Source: Micromonospora echinospora (GTDB lineage Bacteria; Actinomycetota; Actinomycetes; Mycobacteriales; Micromonosporaceae). Taken from it: DNA of 64,000 bases. This document shows positions 43,337-51,701 of the stretch, one piece after another. Location: assembly GCF_900091495.1 (NCBI RefSeq), contig NZ_LT607413.1, positions 7,633,501 to 7,697,500 on the forward strand, in the 5' to 3' direction. Below the pieces are notes generated by a model. That model was not told where the DNA came from. It saw nothing but the letters and a program-made list of their open reading frames with translations, and searched no databases. The translations under genes and the position numbers were made by a program. Within the stretch, counting starts at the first letter, position 1. Every line of letters starts with the position of its first letter.

Positions 43337-45223
43337 TCAGGGGCGGGTGGACGTGCCGTCCACCGCCTCCCACCGGAGTTCGTGGCCCTCGGCCCAGATC
43401 CGGGCGGCGGCGGCGAGGACGCTCCTGCGGTCGGCGACCGGCGCACCGGGCGAGGCCGGCAGCAACGCCACCACGTCACTGGCCTTCGACCGCACCGCGC
43501 GGTGCTGGCGGGCCACGTTGGTCAACCCCTGACCCGCGCCGGCCTCCACGATCAGCAGGTCACCGGTGGCGAGCAGCGCGTCGAGCGCCGGCCAGAACAG
43601 CACCGGGTCGGCGATCTGGGTGGTCCAGAACATCGGGTCACCGGCGGTCTCGGCGTCGAGCTTCCGACCGACGTACGCGGAGTAGACCGGGTCGACCGGC
43701 GGGCCGGGCCGGGCCGCCTCGACCGCGTGCCGGGTGGCCAGCGACGCGTCGAGGACCGCCGGGCTGTGGAACGCCTGGCGTGCCTTGGCCAGCCGGCAGA
43801 CGTACCCCTGCTCGCGCAGCTTCTCCTGGACCACGGCCAGCGCCTCGTCCGGGCCGGCCAGCATGGTCTGCCGGGGCGCGTTGACGGCGGCGACGGCGAC
43901 CTGCCCGGTCGGGTCCAGCGTCAGGTACGGCTGGAGTTCGTCGGCGGTGGCCGCGACCGCGAGCATGCCGCCGGGCGGGGTACGCAACACCTCGGTGACC
44001 CGGGCCCGCATCAGCCGGACGGCGGCGGGCAGGCTGAACGCGCCGGCCAGGGTGGCGGCGACCATCTCCCCCGCGCTGTGCCCGAGCAGGGCGACCGGCC
44101 GGACCCCCCAGGAGCGGACCATCGCGCCGAGCGCGTAGCCGACGCCGAACAGCAGCGGCTGGGCGCGGGAGCCGTCGTCGAAGGGGACGCTCGGGTCGTC
44201 GGAGAGCCACTCCTCGCGCAGCCGGTCGCCGCCGTCCCCCCAGAGGGCGAAGAAGGTGTCCATCGCGGTGGTGAAGACCGGGTCGTGGCCGTACAGTCCG
44301 GCGCCCATGCGCGGGTACTGCGCGCCCTGGCCGGGAAAGATCAACGCGACCGGGCGGCCCTTCGGCGTAGTGGCCCGGTGCCGCTCCAACGCCCCGGTCA
44401 CCTCGGCGGCGTCGGCCGCCACGACCGCGCCGCGCATCCCGCCGGACCCGGTCCGGCGAACGGCCTGGCGGGCCAGCGTCTCGACCCGCCGCCGGTGGTC
44501 GCCGAACAGGTCTCCCTCGAAGCGGGCGAGCCGCCCCATCGCCCGGCGTCGCCGCTGGTCCGTCGCCTCGTCGACGGCCGACCAGCGGATCACCAGCGGG
44601 TCGCCGGGCGGTCGGACCGGCGCGGGAGGCGGCAGCAGGACGACCGCACTCCCCCGCCGGGAGATGTCCGGCAGCGCGACGGGGGTGGGGGCCCGCTGGT
44701 CGGCGACCGGGTTCGGGCGACGGCAGCCGTCGGTGAGCATGCGACGCAGGTCGCCGGGGCGGAGCACCCCGGAGCGGGACCGGTCGGCCTCGGTGAGGTC
44801 GTCGGTGGCCCGGACGACGGCGAGCGGCGGCTCGTCGGGCGACCAGGACTCGGCGAGGCGGCGCAGCGCCACCACCAGCCACCGCCCCGGTTCGTCCTCC
44901 AGTTCGGCCGCGACCAGCACGAGGTCGGCCTCGGCCCGGGCCAGCCGGGTCGCCGCGTGGTGCAGCGCCGCGCAGAGCCGGGGTACGAACACCGTCGCCC
45001 CGGCGGCGCCCGGCGGCACGCACGCCGAGGTGAGCCCGCCCTCGTACCCGGTCGGAGAATTCGCGCCGGTCAGCACGAGCGAGGTCCGCCGGCCCCGCCG
45101 TACCGTCGGGCCGAGCCGGTCGACCACGGTCGCGACGGTCGCCGCGCGGCCGGTGGTCCCCGCGTCGTCCCGATCCGCCGGTCCGACCGCCCACCTCACG
45201 ATCGCGGCATCAGTCGCTGCCAT
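43337..45223 (-). CDS. Discrete acyltransferase with degenerate N-terminal half (AT of a polyketide cluster)
   Basis: A 628-residue protein. The C-terminal 335 residues are a malonyl/acyl-CoA:ACP transacylase: VALIFPGQGAQYPRMG, nucleophile Ser383 in LGHSAGEMVAATLAG, and the His in RQAFHSPAVLD. Residues 262-290 (MRGAVVAADAAEVTGALERH) look like the KS-AT linker of a modular PKS. Residues 1-260 show weak ketosynthase-like traces (VVDRLGPTVRRGRRTSLVLTG; ARAEADLVLVAAELEDEPGRWLVVAL) but no Cys/His/His triad. With the KSIII gene it is a candidate for starter-unit transfer, as DpsD with DpsC. GAGAGGTG lies upstream of the ATG at 45223. Divergent from the DUF1772 gene. Confidence 0.85.
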   Translation of the reverse strand: MAATDAAIVRWAVGPADRDDAGTTGRAATVATVVDRLGPTVRRGRRTSLVLTGANSPTGYEGGLTSACVPPGAAGATVFVPRLCAALHHAATRLARAEADLVLVAAELEDEPGRWLVVALRRLAESWSPDEPPLAVVRATDDLTEADRSRSGVLRPGDLRRMLTDGCRRPNPVADQRAPTPVALPDISRRGSAVVLLPPPAPVRPPGDPLVIRWSAVDEATDQRRRRAMGRLARFEGDLFGDHRRRVETLARQAVRRTGSGGMRGAVVAADAAEVTGALERHRATTPKGRPVALIFPGQGAQYPRMGAGLYGHDPVFTTAMDTFFALWGDGGDRLREEWLSDDPSVPFDDGSRAQPLLFGVGYALGAMVRSWGVRPVALLGHSAGEMVAATLAGAFSLPAAVRLMRARVTEVLRTPPGGMLAVAATADELQPYLTLDPTGQVAVAAVNAPRQTMLAGPDEALAVVQEKLREQGYVCRLAKARQAFHSPAVLDASLATRHAVEAARPGPPVDPVYSAYVGRKLDAETAGDPMFWTTQIADPVLFWPALDALLATGDLLIVEAGAGQGLTNVARQHRAVRSKASDVVALLPASPGAPVADRRSVLAAAARIWAEGHELRWEAVDGTSTRP

Positions 45224-45489
45224 CGCGGTCACCTCTCTCCCGCTCCGGGCCCGACCACCGCCGTCGACCGTGCAGGGCTGTGGCGAGCGGGTCGCGCCGA
45301 TGTCGTCTGAGTCCGGACCGACAGTGGCGGCCGGTTCTCGAAAACGGTTCGAAGGCACCTGGAAGGAAGCCCCGGCCGCCCGGTTCTCCAGCCATTTCGG
45401 AGTTGGCGTCGAGACGGCGGTCCGAGGATGTCCCGAAGCCGGATCGACCACTGTGGTCGAGCCACCCTCGGGTTGGAAGCGAGAACAAG
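45224..45489. promoter_or_regulatory. Divergent intergenic region between acyltransferase and DUF1772 genes
   Basis: A 266-base gap between divergent starts, so it must hold promoters for both operons. No palindrome or promoter match stands out, and no open frame with a ribosome-binding site was found. Confidence 0.4.
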
Positions 45490-45957
45490 ATGACCTGGAC
45501 CCAGCTCCTGGTCCCGATCACCCTGACGGGTACCGGGATGGCGGCCGGCGGGCTGATGATCACCGTGCTCGGCGGGGTGCCGCTGCTGCTCCGACTGCCG
45601 ACCGACCAGTACGTGCCGATCCACCAGTTCCTGGTGACCCGCTTCGATCCGTTCATGCCGATCTGCATGATCACGTCGCTGGTCGTCGACCTGCTCCTGG
45701 CCGTCCTGGTGGACGAACCGGTGTCCCGGATCGGCTTCGGGGTGTCCGCCGTCCTGCTCCTCGGCGCGATGGTCATCTCGCTGACCAAGAACGTCCCGAT
45801 CAACCGGTGGCTGAAGACCCTCGACCCGGACCGGTTGCCGGCGAACTTCGAAGAGATCAACCCACGGGTCCGCTGGGGCAGGTGGAACTCGGTCCGGACG
45901 GTCCTCGTCGTCGTCGCCCTGGGGCTCAGCGCGATCGCCGTCGGCCCACTGCTCTAG
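45490..45957 (+). CDS. DUF1772 (anthrone oxygenase-like) membrane protein, copy 1
   Basis: A 155-residue, four-helix membrane protein: LLVPITLTGTGMAAGGLMITVLGGVPLLLRLPTDQYVPIHQFLVTRFDPFMPICMITSLVVDLLLAVLV, then MVISLTKNVPINRWLKTLDPDRLPANFEEINPRVRWGRWNSVRTVLVVVALG. NVPIN and the W...N..R pattern identify the DUF1772 family, which includes fungal anthrone oxygenases (HypC/TpcL type). In an aromatic PKS cluster, oxygenation of an anthrone-like ring is a reasonable inference. The ATG at 45490 gives a typical length; GGTTGGAAG lies upstream. Confidence 0.85.
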   Translation: MTWTQLLVPITLTGTGMAAGGLMITVLGGVPLLLRLPTDQYVPIHQFLVTRFDPFMPICMITSLVVDLLLAVLVDEPVSRIGFGVSAVLLLGAMVISLTKNVPINRWLKTLDPDRLPANFEEINPRVRWGRWNSVRTVLVVVALGLSAIAVGPLL

Positions 45958-46092
45958 TCCCCCCGCCGGCCCCGTTCCCCGCCCGGCCGGCCACCGATCC
46001 GCCCGGCATCGGACCGGCTGCCCGTGGCCCTGCCCGCACGAGGTCCCGCTCCTCCCCGGCCGAGCCGGGGTATCCACGGAAGGAATCTGTTG

Positions 46093-47031
46093 ATGACCCC
46101 TGACACACGCGCCACCGCCGCCGCGGTGGACCGGGCGGAGACACCCGGGGACGCCCGCTTCGTGATCGGCCGCGACGTCGGCACGGTCGCGAGCTGGTTC
46201 CGCATTCTGTACGCGCTGATCGCGGTCGGCAGCCTCTGGTACCGGATCGACAAGGCCCTCGACGCCTCCGGTCTGGCCATGATGGCGGTCTGGTTCGTGG
46301 TGGTGGCCGCCGTCTACACCGCGGTCATCTGGTTCTTCGGCCGGATCGAGCGGTTCCGGGGGGTCAACCCGTGGATCCCGTCCGCGCTGCTCCAACTCCC
46401 GATGATGCTCTACCCGATGGGCATCGGCTCGGCGCCGATGCACCAGGCGCTCGCCGTTTACACCACGATCGGCGTGCTGCTCTGCGGTGTGATGCGGTAC
46501 GGCGGCCTCGAGGTCGCCGCCCTGCCCATGCTGCTGCTGCGGCGGCGGTCCCGGCTGTTCAGCCCGTTCAACGCCATCGACATCGTCGAGCAGGCGTTCC
46601 GCCGGGAACGGTCGCGGGGCGTCCTGTGGGCGACCGCGCTCGCGCTGACCGTCTTCGTGGTCATCGAGTACTGGTGGGTGGGGCTGACGCTGAGCATCCC
46701 GCCGGCGAAGGAGCTGCTCGGCGAGGGCATCCGGCTGCCCGGCTTCTGGGCGCTGCTGCTCGTCGTGCCGGCGGCCTGGTTCGCCGTCCTCGCCGCCCGG
46801 GAGCGGGACCGGTGGCGGTCGGTGCCGTTCGACCAGCGCTGGCCGGGGCTGGCCGCGCTGACCCTGCTGCTGCTGATGCCGATGCTCGGCAGCCGCCAGG
46901 TGCCGGACTCGCTGTGGGGCATCATCATGTTCGTCGGTCTCGTCGTCGGCCTGGTCACCCTGGTCCGGCTGCCGTTCCGCCGGTCCGCCGGCACCGGCCG
47001 CCGCGAGCCGGAGGTCGCCGCGTCACACTGA
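46093..47031 (+). CDS. Integral membrane protein of unknown function
   Basis: A 312-residue membrane protein with about eight hydrophobic helices (for example WFRILYALIAVGSLWYRI, MAVWFVVVAAVYTAVIWFFG, ALALTVFVVIEYWWVGLTL, LLLVVPAAWFAVLAA, LWGIIMFVGLVVGLVTL). The polar N-terminus ends FVIGRDVGTVASWFRI. I recognise no named family. GGAAGGAATCTGTTG precedes the ATG. It is in an operon with the DUF1772 gene (135-base gap), so a role in product handling or membrane assembly of the oxygenase is possible. No transporter signature is visible. Confidence 0.75.
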   Translation: MTPDTRATAAAVDRAETPGDARFVIGRDVGTVASWFRILYALIAVGSLWYRIDKALDASGLAMMAVWFVVVAAVYTAVIWFFGRIERFRGVNPWIPSALLQLPMMLYPMGIGSAPMHQALAVYTTIGVLLCGVMRYGGLEVAALPMLLLRRRSRLFSPFNAIDIVEQAFRRERSRGVLWATALALTVFVVIEYWWVGLTLSIPPAKELLGEGIRLPGFWALLLVVPAAWFAVLAARERDRWRSVPFDQRWPGLAALTLLLLMPMLGSRQVPDSLWGIIMFVGLVVGLVTLVRLPFRRSAGTGRREPEVAASH

Positions 47032-47050
47032 CCCGCCCCCGCGTCACCTC

Positions 47051-47080
47051 GGCCGGGCATCCCTCCCAGGGTGCCCGGCC
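47051..47080 (+). terminator. Hairpin terminator after unknown membrane protein gene
   Basis: GGCCGGGCA / TGCCCGGCC, a 9-bp stem 20 bases after the stop; an inner CCCT/AGGG pairing can extend it. Confidence 0.65.
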
Positions 47081-47400
47081 GTTCGCCGTCGCGATCCCCG
47101 CAGCGACGCAGCTCGGTCACGGAGAACCACCGACACCGCGCCGCCGGGCGAAGGGTCACCGTGCGTGAGGAGCAGCGCCGGTCGACCGCGAACACTCAGG
47201 GTTACCTCGAAGGCCAGGGGAGCGACTCACCGCGCCAGCGAGCCAGCAGGTGACGGTCGCGGAAGGTGGTGGCTCGACGTGGCGCTTCCCGGCACCGCGG
47301 GCGCCGCGCCGCGCGGGACGAAGCCCGGGATCGGAACACCGGCCCCCAGGGCGACGGGGATGTGGTGATCGGCAACCGCCGCGCCCCGACACCGGACGTG

Positions 47401-47450
47401 CCTGTCGGGCGGCCAGCCCACCGTCCAGGGTGCGTTGGCCGCCCGACAGG
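47401..47450 (-). terminator. Long hairpin terminator of the DHA2 exporter gene
   Basis: Perfect 15-bp stem CCTGTCGGGCGGCCA / TGGCCGCCCGACAGG with a 20-base loop, 18 bases beyond the minus-strand stop. The rest of the 47032-47467 gap shows no convincing gene. Confidence 0.75.
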
Positions 47451-47467
47451 CGCAATCCGATCGTGGC

Positions 47468-48985
47468 TCAGTGGGCGGCGGCGTCGACCTTGCGGGGCAG
47501 GACGTGGACCAGGGCGACGACCAGGAGGCAGAGGAGCACCTGCACGCCGAGGGTCCAGCCCATCGCGTCGACGAAGCGGGCCCGGCTGGCGGTGTCCTGG
47601 TCGGCGAGGAGGCCGAAGAAGACCGCGCCGGTCACCGCCACCCCGAGCACCCCGCCGGTCTGCTTGCCGGTGGAGAAGATGCCGGCGGCGGACCCGGCGT
47701 CGACGTGCGGGATGCCGGCCAGGGTGACGTTGAGGATCGGCGCGCTGACCAGGCCCATGCCGACGCCGACGACGCAGAGGCTGACCACGATCGGCAGCGA
47801 GGTGAGCCGGTCGCCGGAGACGACCACGATCGCGTTCAGCCCGGCCATGCCGAGGGTCATCAGGACCGCGCCGACGACCAGGGCGGTCCGCCCGGCGGTC
47901 CGGGCCAGCGGGATCGCCACCATCGAGGCGAGCGCGGTGCCGACCGCCCAGGGCGCGACCGTCCAGCCGGTGCGTTCGGCGGTGAAACCCAGACCGTTCT
48001 GGAGGAACACCACGAAGGTCAGGAAGAAGCCGGACATCAGCGCCGCGACGATGATGTTCGCGAGCACCCCGGCGGTGAACGTCCGCTGCCCGAACAGGTG
48101 CAACGCCACCAGGGGCGACTCGCCGGCCTGTTCCTTGCGCCGCTCGAACCGGACGAGCACCACGAACGCCGGACCGGCGGCGGCCAGGCACACCCAGGAC
48201 CACCACGGCCAGCCCAGCTCGCGGCCGTACATGAGGGGGTGCAGCAGGAGCAGCAGTGCGGCGGCGGCCAGGAAGACGCCGCCGAGGTCGAAGCCACGTC
48301 CCCGTTCGTCGCGGGACTCGGGCAGCCAGACGAGCCCGCCGAGGAAGGCGACCAGGCCGATCGGCAGGTTGATCAGGAAGATGGTCCGCCAGCCCCAGCC
48401 GAACAGGTCCGCGCCCATCAGGATGCCGCCGAGCATCGGGCCGGAGACCGTGGCCAGGCCGATGACCAGGCCGTAGACGGCGAGCAGCGGGGCCCGGCGG
48501 GCGGGCGGCACCAGCACCTGGAAGACCGCGAGAACCTGCGGACCCATGATCGCGGCGGCGACGCCCTGCACCACCCGCGCGGCGACGAGCCAGCCGACGT
48601 CCCCGGCGACGCCGGCGAGCACCGAGGCGAGGGTGAAGCCGGCAAGGCCGAGGAGGAACGCCCGCCTACGGCCGAAGGCGTCCCCGATCCGACCGCCGGT
48701 GACCAGCAGCAGGGCGAACGGCAGGGTGTAGCCGGCGAGGACCCACTGCATCGAGCCGTAGCTCGCCCCCAGGCCGTCCTGGATGGACGGCACCGCGATG
48801 TTGACGCCGGTGGTGTCGAAGCTGGTCATGAAGGTGGCCAGCAGGACCACGGTGAGCGCGGCACCGAGCCGCCGCGCGGGCGGCGGGGCGGTGGCGGCCG
48901 GCGGCTCGGCGGCGTTCGGCGGGGCGGCGGCCGGGGCGGCCGGGGGCGGGGCGGCCACGTCGCGGCCGGGCGTGGTCGCGGTCAC
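47468..48985 (-). CDS. DHA2-family MFS drug/metabolite exporter (14 TM)
   Basis: A 505-residue EmrB/QacA-type exporter. After an Ala/Pro-rich 40-residue start comes ALTVVLLATFMTSFDTTGVNIAVPSIQDGLGASYGSMQWVLAGYTLPFALLLVTGGRIGDAFGRRRAFLLGLAGFTLASVLAG with motif D1 (first helix) and motif A (GRIGDAFGRRR). WRTIFLINLPIG is the DHA2 motif. About 14 helices in total. The GTG start at 48985 overlaps the DUF1772 stop (GTGA). Probably exports the polyketide or gives self-resistance. Confidence 0.92.
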   Translation of the reverse strand: MTATTPGRDVAAPPPAAPAAAPPNAAEPPAATAPPPARRLGAALTVVLLATFMTSFDTTGVNIAVPSIQDGLGASYGSMQWVLAGYTLPFALLLVTGGRIGDAFGRRRAFLLGLAGFTLASVLAGVAGDVGWLVAARVVQGVAAAIMGPQVLAVFQVLVPPARRAPLLAVYGLVIGLATVSGPMLGGILMGADLFGWGWRTIFLINLPIGLVAFLGGLVWLPESRDERGRGFDLGGVFLAAAALLLLLHPLMYGRELGWPWWSWVCLAAAGPAFVVLVRFERRKEQAGESPLVALHLFGQRTFTAGVLANIIVAALMSGFFLTFVVFLQNGLGFTAERTGWTVAPWAVGTALASMVAIPLARTAGRTALVVGAVLMTLGMAGLNAIVVVSGDRLTSLPIVVSLCVVGVGMGLVSAPILNVTLAGIPHVDAGSAAGIFSTGKQTGGVLGVAVTGAVFFGLLADQDTASRARFVDAMGWTLGVQVLLCLLVVALVHVLPRKVDAAAH

Positions 48986-49449
48986 GGCAGCACCGCCACG
49001 CCCGCCGCGGTCACCGTCAGGGCCGCCAGGGCCAGCGCGGTGCGCAGCTGGTGCAGGCGTCGCCACTGGGGTCGGGGGTCGTCCCAGTCGTCCGGTACGG
49101 CGTCCGGGTCGACCCGAAGCACCCGCTTGTTGATCGGGACGTTGCCGAGGTGGGACACCCCCTGCACGCCCAGCGCCAGCACCGAGGCCAGGACGAAGAG
49201 CCACCGGGTCACCGGCTCCTCGACCACGAAGATCAGCGCGATGTCGGCGAACATCGTCGAGTTGACGATCAGCGGCATCGACGGGTGGTACCCCTGCCCG
49301 AGCTTGCGGTGCAGGGTGATGTAGCTGCCCGCGGGCAGGGTGTAGAGGGTCGGCAGCACGCTCACCGCCACGGCGAAGAACACCCCCGCCACGATCCCGC
49401 TGCCGCCGACGGCGACCACCGCCAGCGCCTGGGCAATTGTCTCTCTCAT
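48982..49449 (-). CDS. DUF1772 (anthrone oxygenase-like) membrane protein, copy 2
   Basis: A 155-residue four-helix membrane protein, the same length and layout as copy 1: ALAVVAVGGSGIVAGVFFAVAVSVLPTLYTLPAGSYITLHRKLGQGYHPSMPLIVNSTMFADIALIFVV, then HLGNVPINKRVLRVDPDAVPDDWDDPRPQWRRLHQLRTALALAAL. It shares NVPIN..V...DPD..P..... P.W.R.H..R. Coupled to the downstream exporter gene. The start at 49449 lacks a strong ribosome-binding site. A second copy implies either a second oxidation or a heteromeric enzyme; this is inference. Confidence 0.85.
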   Translation of the reverse strand: MRETIAQALAVVAVGGSGIVAGVFFAVAVSVLPTLYTLPAGSYITLHRKLGQGYHPSMPLIVNSTMFADIALIFVVEEPVTRWLFVLASVLALGVQGVSHLGNVPINKRVLRVDPDAVPDDWDDPRPQWRRLHQLRTALALAALTVTAAGVAVLP

Positions 49450-49729
49450 CGGCTCGCCATCTTCCGTCGCGTCCGGCAACGAACTCCGCCAGCGATGCTC
49501 ACGGCGTCGCCTCAAGCCGACGTGGAGGAAAGCTCGACGCGGCGGGAGCCCCGGCCGGTCGGGCGGCGGGCGGCGACACCGACGTGCGCGACCTTCGACC
49601 GAGCCCCGAGGCAGACCCGAGACGGGCCGCTGAGCATCGACCGCGAGCAGGCGACCGGGCGGCGTGACGCATCGCCCCGGTCCGGGGCCGCGCTGCACGC
49701 CTAACGACGCGAATGTGAGGAGACGAGCC

Positions 49730-51592
49730 ATGTCGGGTATCGCTGGCTGGGTTGACTACGAGCGGGACCTGTCCCGCGCGCAGGCAACCGTCCGTGCCAT
49801 GAGCGCCACGATGGCCAACCGGGGGCCGGACGCGGAGGGCGTCTGGACGTCCCCGCGCGCCGCCATCGGTCACCGCCGGCTCGCGCTGGTCGAGCTGGAC
49901 GGCGGCCGGCAGCCGTACGTCGTCGAGGCGGACGGCCAGATCCTCGCCGTGGTCGCCGTCGACGGCGACGTCTACAACGCGCCCGCGCTCCGCGCCGAAC
50001 TGGAGTCGCACGGGCACCGGTTCCGCAGCCGGGGCGACGCCGAGGTGGTGGCGTACGCCTACCTTCAGTGGGGCGCCGGGCTGGCCGAGAAGCTGGAGGG
50101 CGGCTACGCCTTCGCGGTCTGGGACGTCCGCCGCGAGGAGCTGCTGCTGGTCCGGGACCGGCTCGGCAACAAGCCGATATTCTACTACCCGACTCCGCAC
50201 GGCGTGCTCTTCGCCTCGGAGCGCAAGGCGATCCTGGACCACCCGCAGGCCGAGGCCGTGGTGGACGCCGACGGCCTGCGCGAGATCCTCTCCTACGCCG
50301 GCACCCCCGGCCACGGCGTGTTCAAGGGCATGCACCAGGTGCGCGCCGGGCACGTCGTACGGGTCACCCGCTCCGGGCACCGGGAGGAGCGGTACTGGGC
50401 GCTGGAGGCGCAGCCGCACACCGACGACCTGGACACCACCGTGGCCACCGTCCGGGAGCTGCTGGAGCAGTCGGTGGGCGGGCAGCTCACCGCGGACGTA
50501 CCGCTGGGGATGATGCTCTCCGGCGGCCTGGACTCCTCCGGGGTGACCGCGCTGGCCGCGCGGGCGCTCAAGGAGCGCGGCGAGGGGCCGCTGCACACCT
50601 TCACCGTCTCGTTCGGCTCGGCCGAGGAGTTCACCCCGGACGAGGTCTGGGGCTCCTCGGACGCGCCGTACGTCAAGGAGCTGGTCGACGCGATCGGCGC
50701 CGAGCACACCGACATCGTGCTGGACACCGCCGACCTGCTCGACCCGATCGTGGCCGCGAATGCCCTGCGGGCCAAGGACGTGCCGAGCCCGCTGGGCAAC
50801 ATGAACACCTCGCTGTACGTGCTGTGCCGCGCGGTGCAGGAGCACACCCCGCTGGCCCTGCTCGGCGACGCCGCCGACGGTGTCTTCGGCGGCACCATGT
50901 GGATGTCGATGCCGCCGCTGATCGAGGCGCAGACCTTCCCGTGGATCGCGATGGCCCACTGGGGTGGCGGCAAGCACGGCATGGGCACCGACCTGATCGA
51001 GGCGGGCCTGCTGGAGCGGCTCGACATGCGTGGCTACACCAGCGGCCGGTACCGGGAGGCGATGGACCGGGTGCCGCTGCTGCCGGGTGAGACCGGCCAG
51101 GAGAAGCGGATGCGGGAGATGTGGTACCTCAACGTCACCAACTGGTTGGAGACGCTGATCCCGCACTCCGAGTCGATCGCCGGTTCGGTCGGGCTGGCGC
51201 TGCGCCTGCCGTACTGCGACCACCGCCTGGTGCAGTACGTCTACTCCGCGCCGTGGTCGCAGAAGAGCTTCGACGGCCGGGAGAAGAGCCTGCTGCGCGC
51301 GGCGGTGAAGGACGTGCTGCCGCCGGCCATCGTCGACCGGAAGAAGTCGCCGTACCCGGTGACCCAGGACGCCGCGTACGCCAAGGCGCTCTGCGACCAG
51401 CTCCTGGCGCTGACCGCCGACCGCGACGCCCCGATCGCCGGGCTGGTGGACGTAACCGCCGCGAAGGCGTTCGCCGCCGACCCGGAGAGCCTGATCTCCG
51501 GTCCGCGCGCCTGGGTGGCGCGCACCCACGTGGAGATGCTCTTCCAGCTCAACATGTGGCTCGACCAGTACCGGGTGCGGGTCGACCTCTGA
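49730..51592 (+). CDS. Asparagine synthetase-like amide ligase lacking the N-terminal Cys (copy 2)
   Basis: A 620-residue paralogue of the gene at 26582. It starts MSGIAGWVDYERDL with Ser at the position of the Cys nucleophile, and shares MANRGPDAEGVWTSPRAAIGHRRLALVELDGGRQP. The adenylation domain has PP-loop LSGGLDSSGVTAL, TFTVSFGSAEEF, LLGDAADGVFGG and DGREKSLLRAAVKDVLPP. It should form an amide from an acid (polyketide or precursor) and ammonia or an amine without glutamine hydrolysis. TGAGGAGACGAGCC precedes the ATG. It heads a plus-strand operon with an O-methyltransferase and the PKS genes. Confidence 0.9.
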   Translation: MSGIAGWVDYERDLSRAQATVRAMSATMANRGPDAEGVWTSPRAAIGHRRLALVELDGGRQPYVVEADGQILAVVAVDGDVYNAPALRAELESHGHRFRSRGDAEVVAYAYLQWGAGLAEKLEGGYAFAVWDVRREELLLVRDRLGNKPIFYYPTPHGVLFASERKAILDHPQAEAVVDADGLREILSYAGTPGHGVFKGMHQVRAGHVVRVTRSGHREERYWALEAQPHTDDLDTTVATVRELLEQSVGGQLTADVPLGMMLSGGLDSSGVTALAARALKERGEGPLHTFTVSFGSAEEFTPDEVWGSSDAPYVKELVDAIGAEHTDIVLDTADLLDPIVAANALRAKDVPSPLGNMNTSLYVLCRAVQEHTPLALLGDAADGVFGGTMWMSMPPLIEAQTFPWIAMAHWGGGKHGMGTDLIEAGLLERLDMRGYTSGRYREAMDRVPLLPGETGQEKRMREMWYLNVTNWLETLIPHSESIAGSVGLALRLPYCDHRLVQYVYSAPWSQKSFDGREKSLLRAAVKDVLPPAIVDRKKSPYPVTQDAAYAKALCDQLLALTADRDAPIAGLVDVTAAKAFAADPESLISGPRAWVARTHVEMLFQLNMWLDQYRVRVDL

Positions 51593-51701
51593 CCGGCACC
51601 GTCCCAGTCGTCTTCGATCCCTCGTCGAGGAACGGCTGTCAGCGTTTCGCGCATCGTGGCGACCACCACGGCCCGCACCACACTCCGAAGGAGCCTTCGC
51701 A

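Noticed and set aside
47202..48206. Frames in the 47032-47467 gap considered as genes
   Set aside because: They are Arg/Gly-rich antisense or out-of-frame readings; the gap holds two hairpins and no ribosome-binding site with coding bias.
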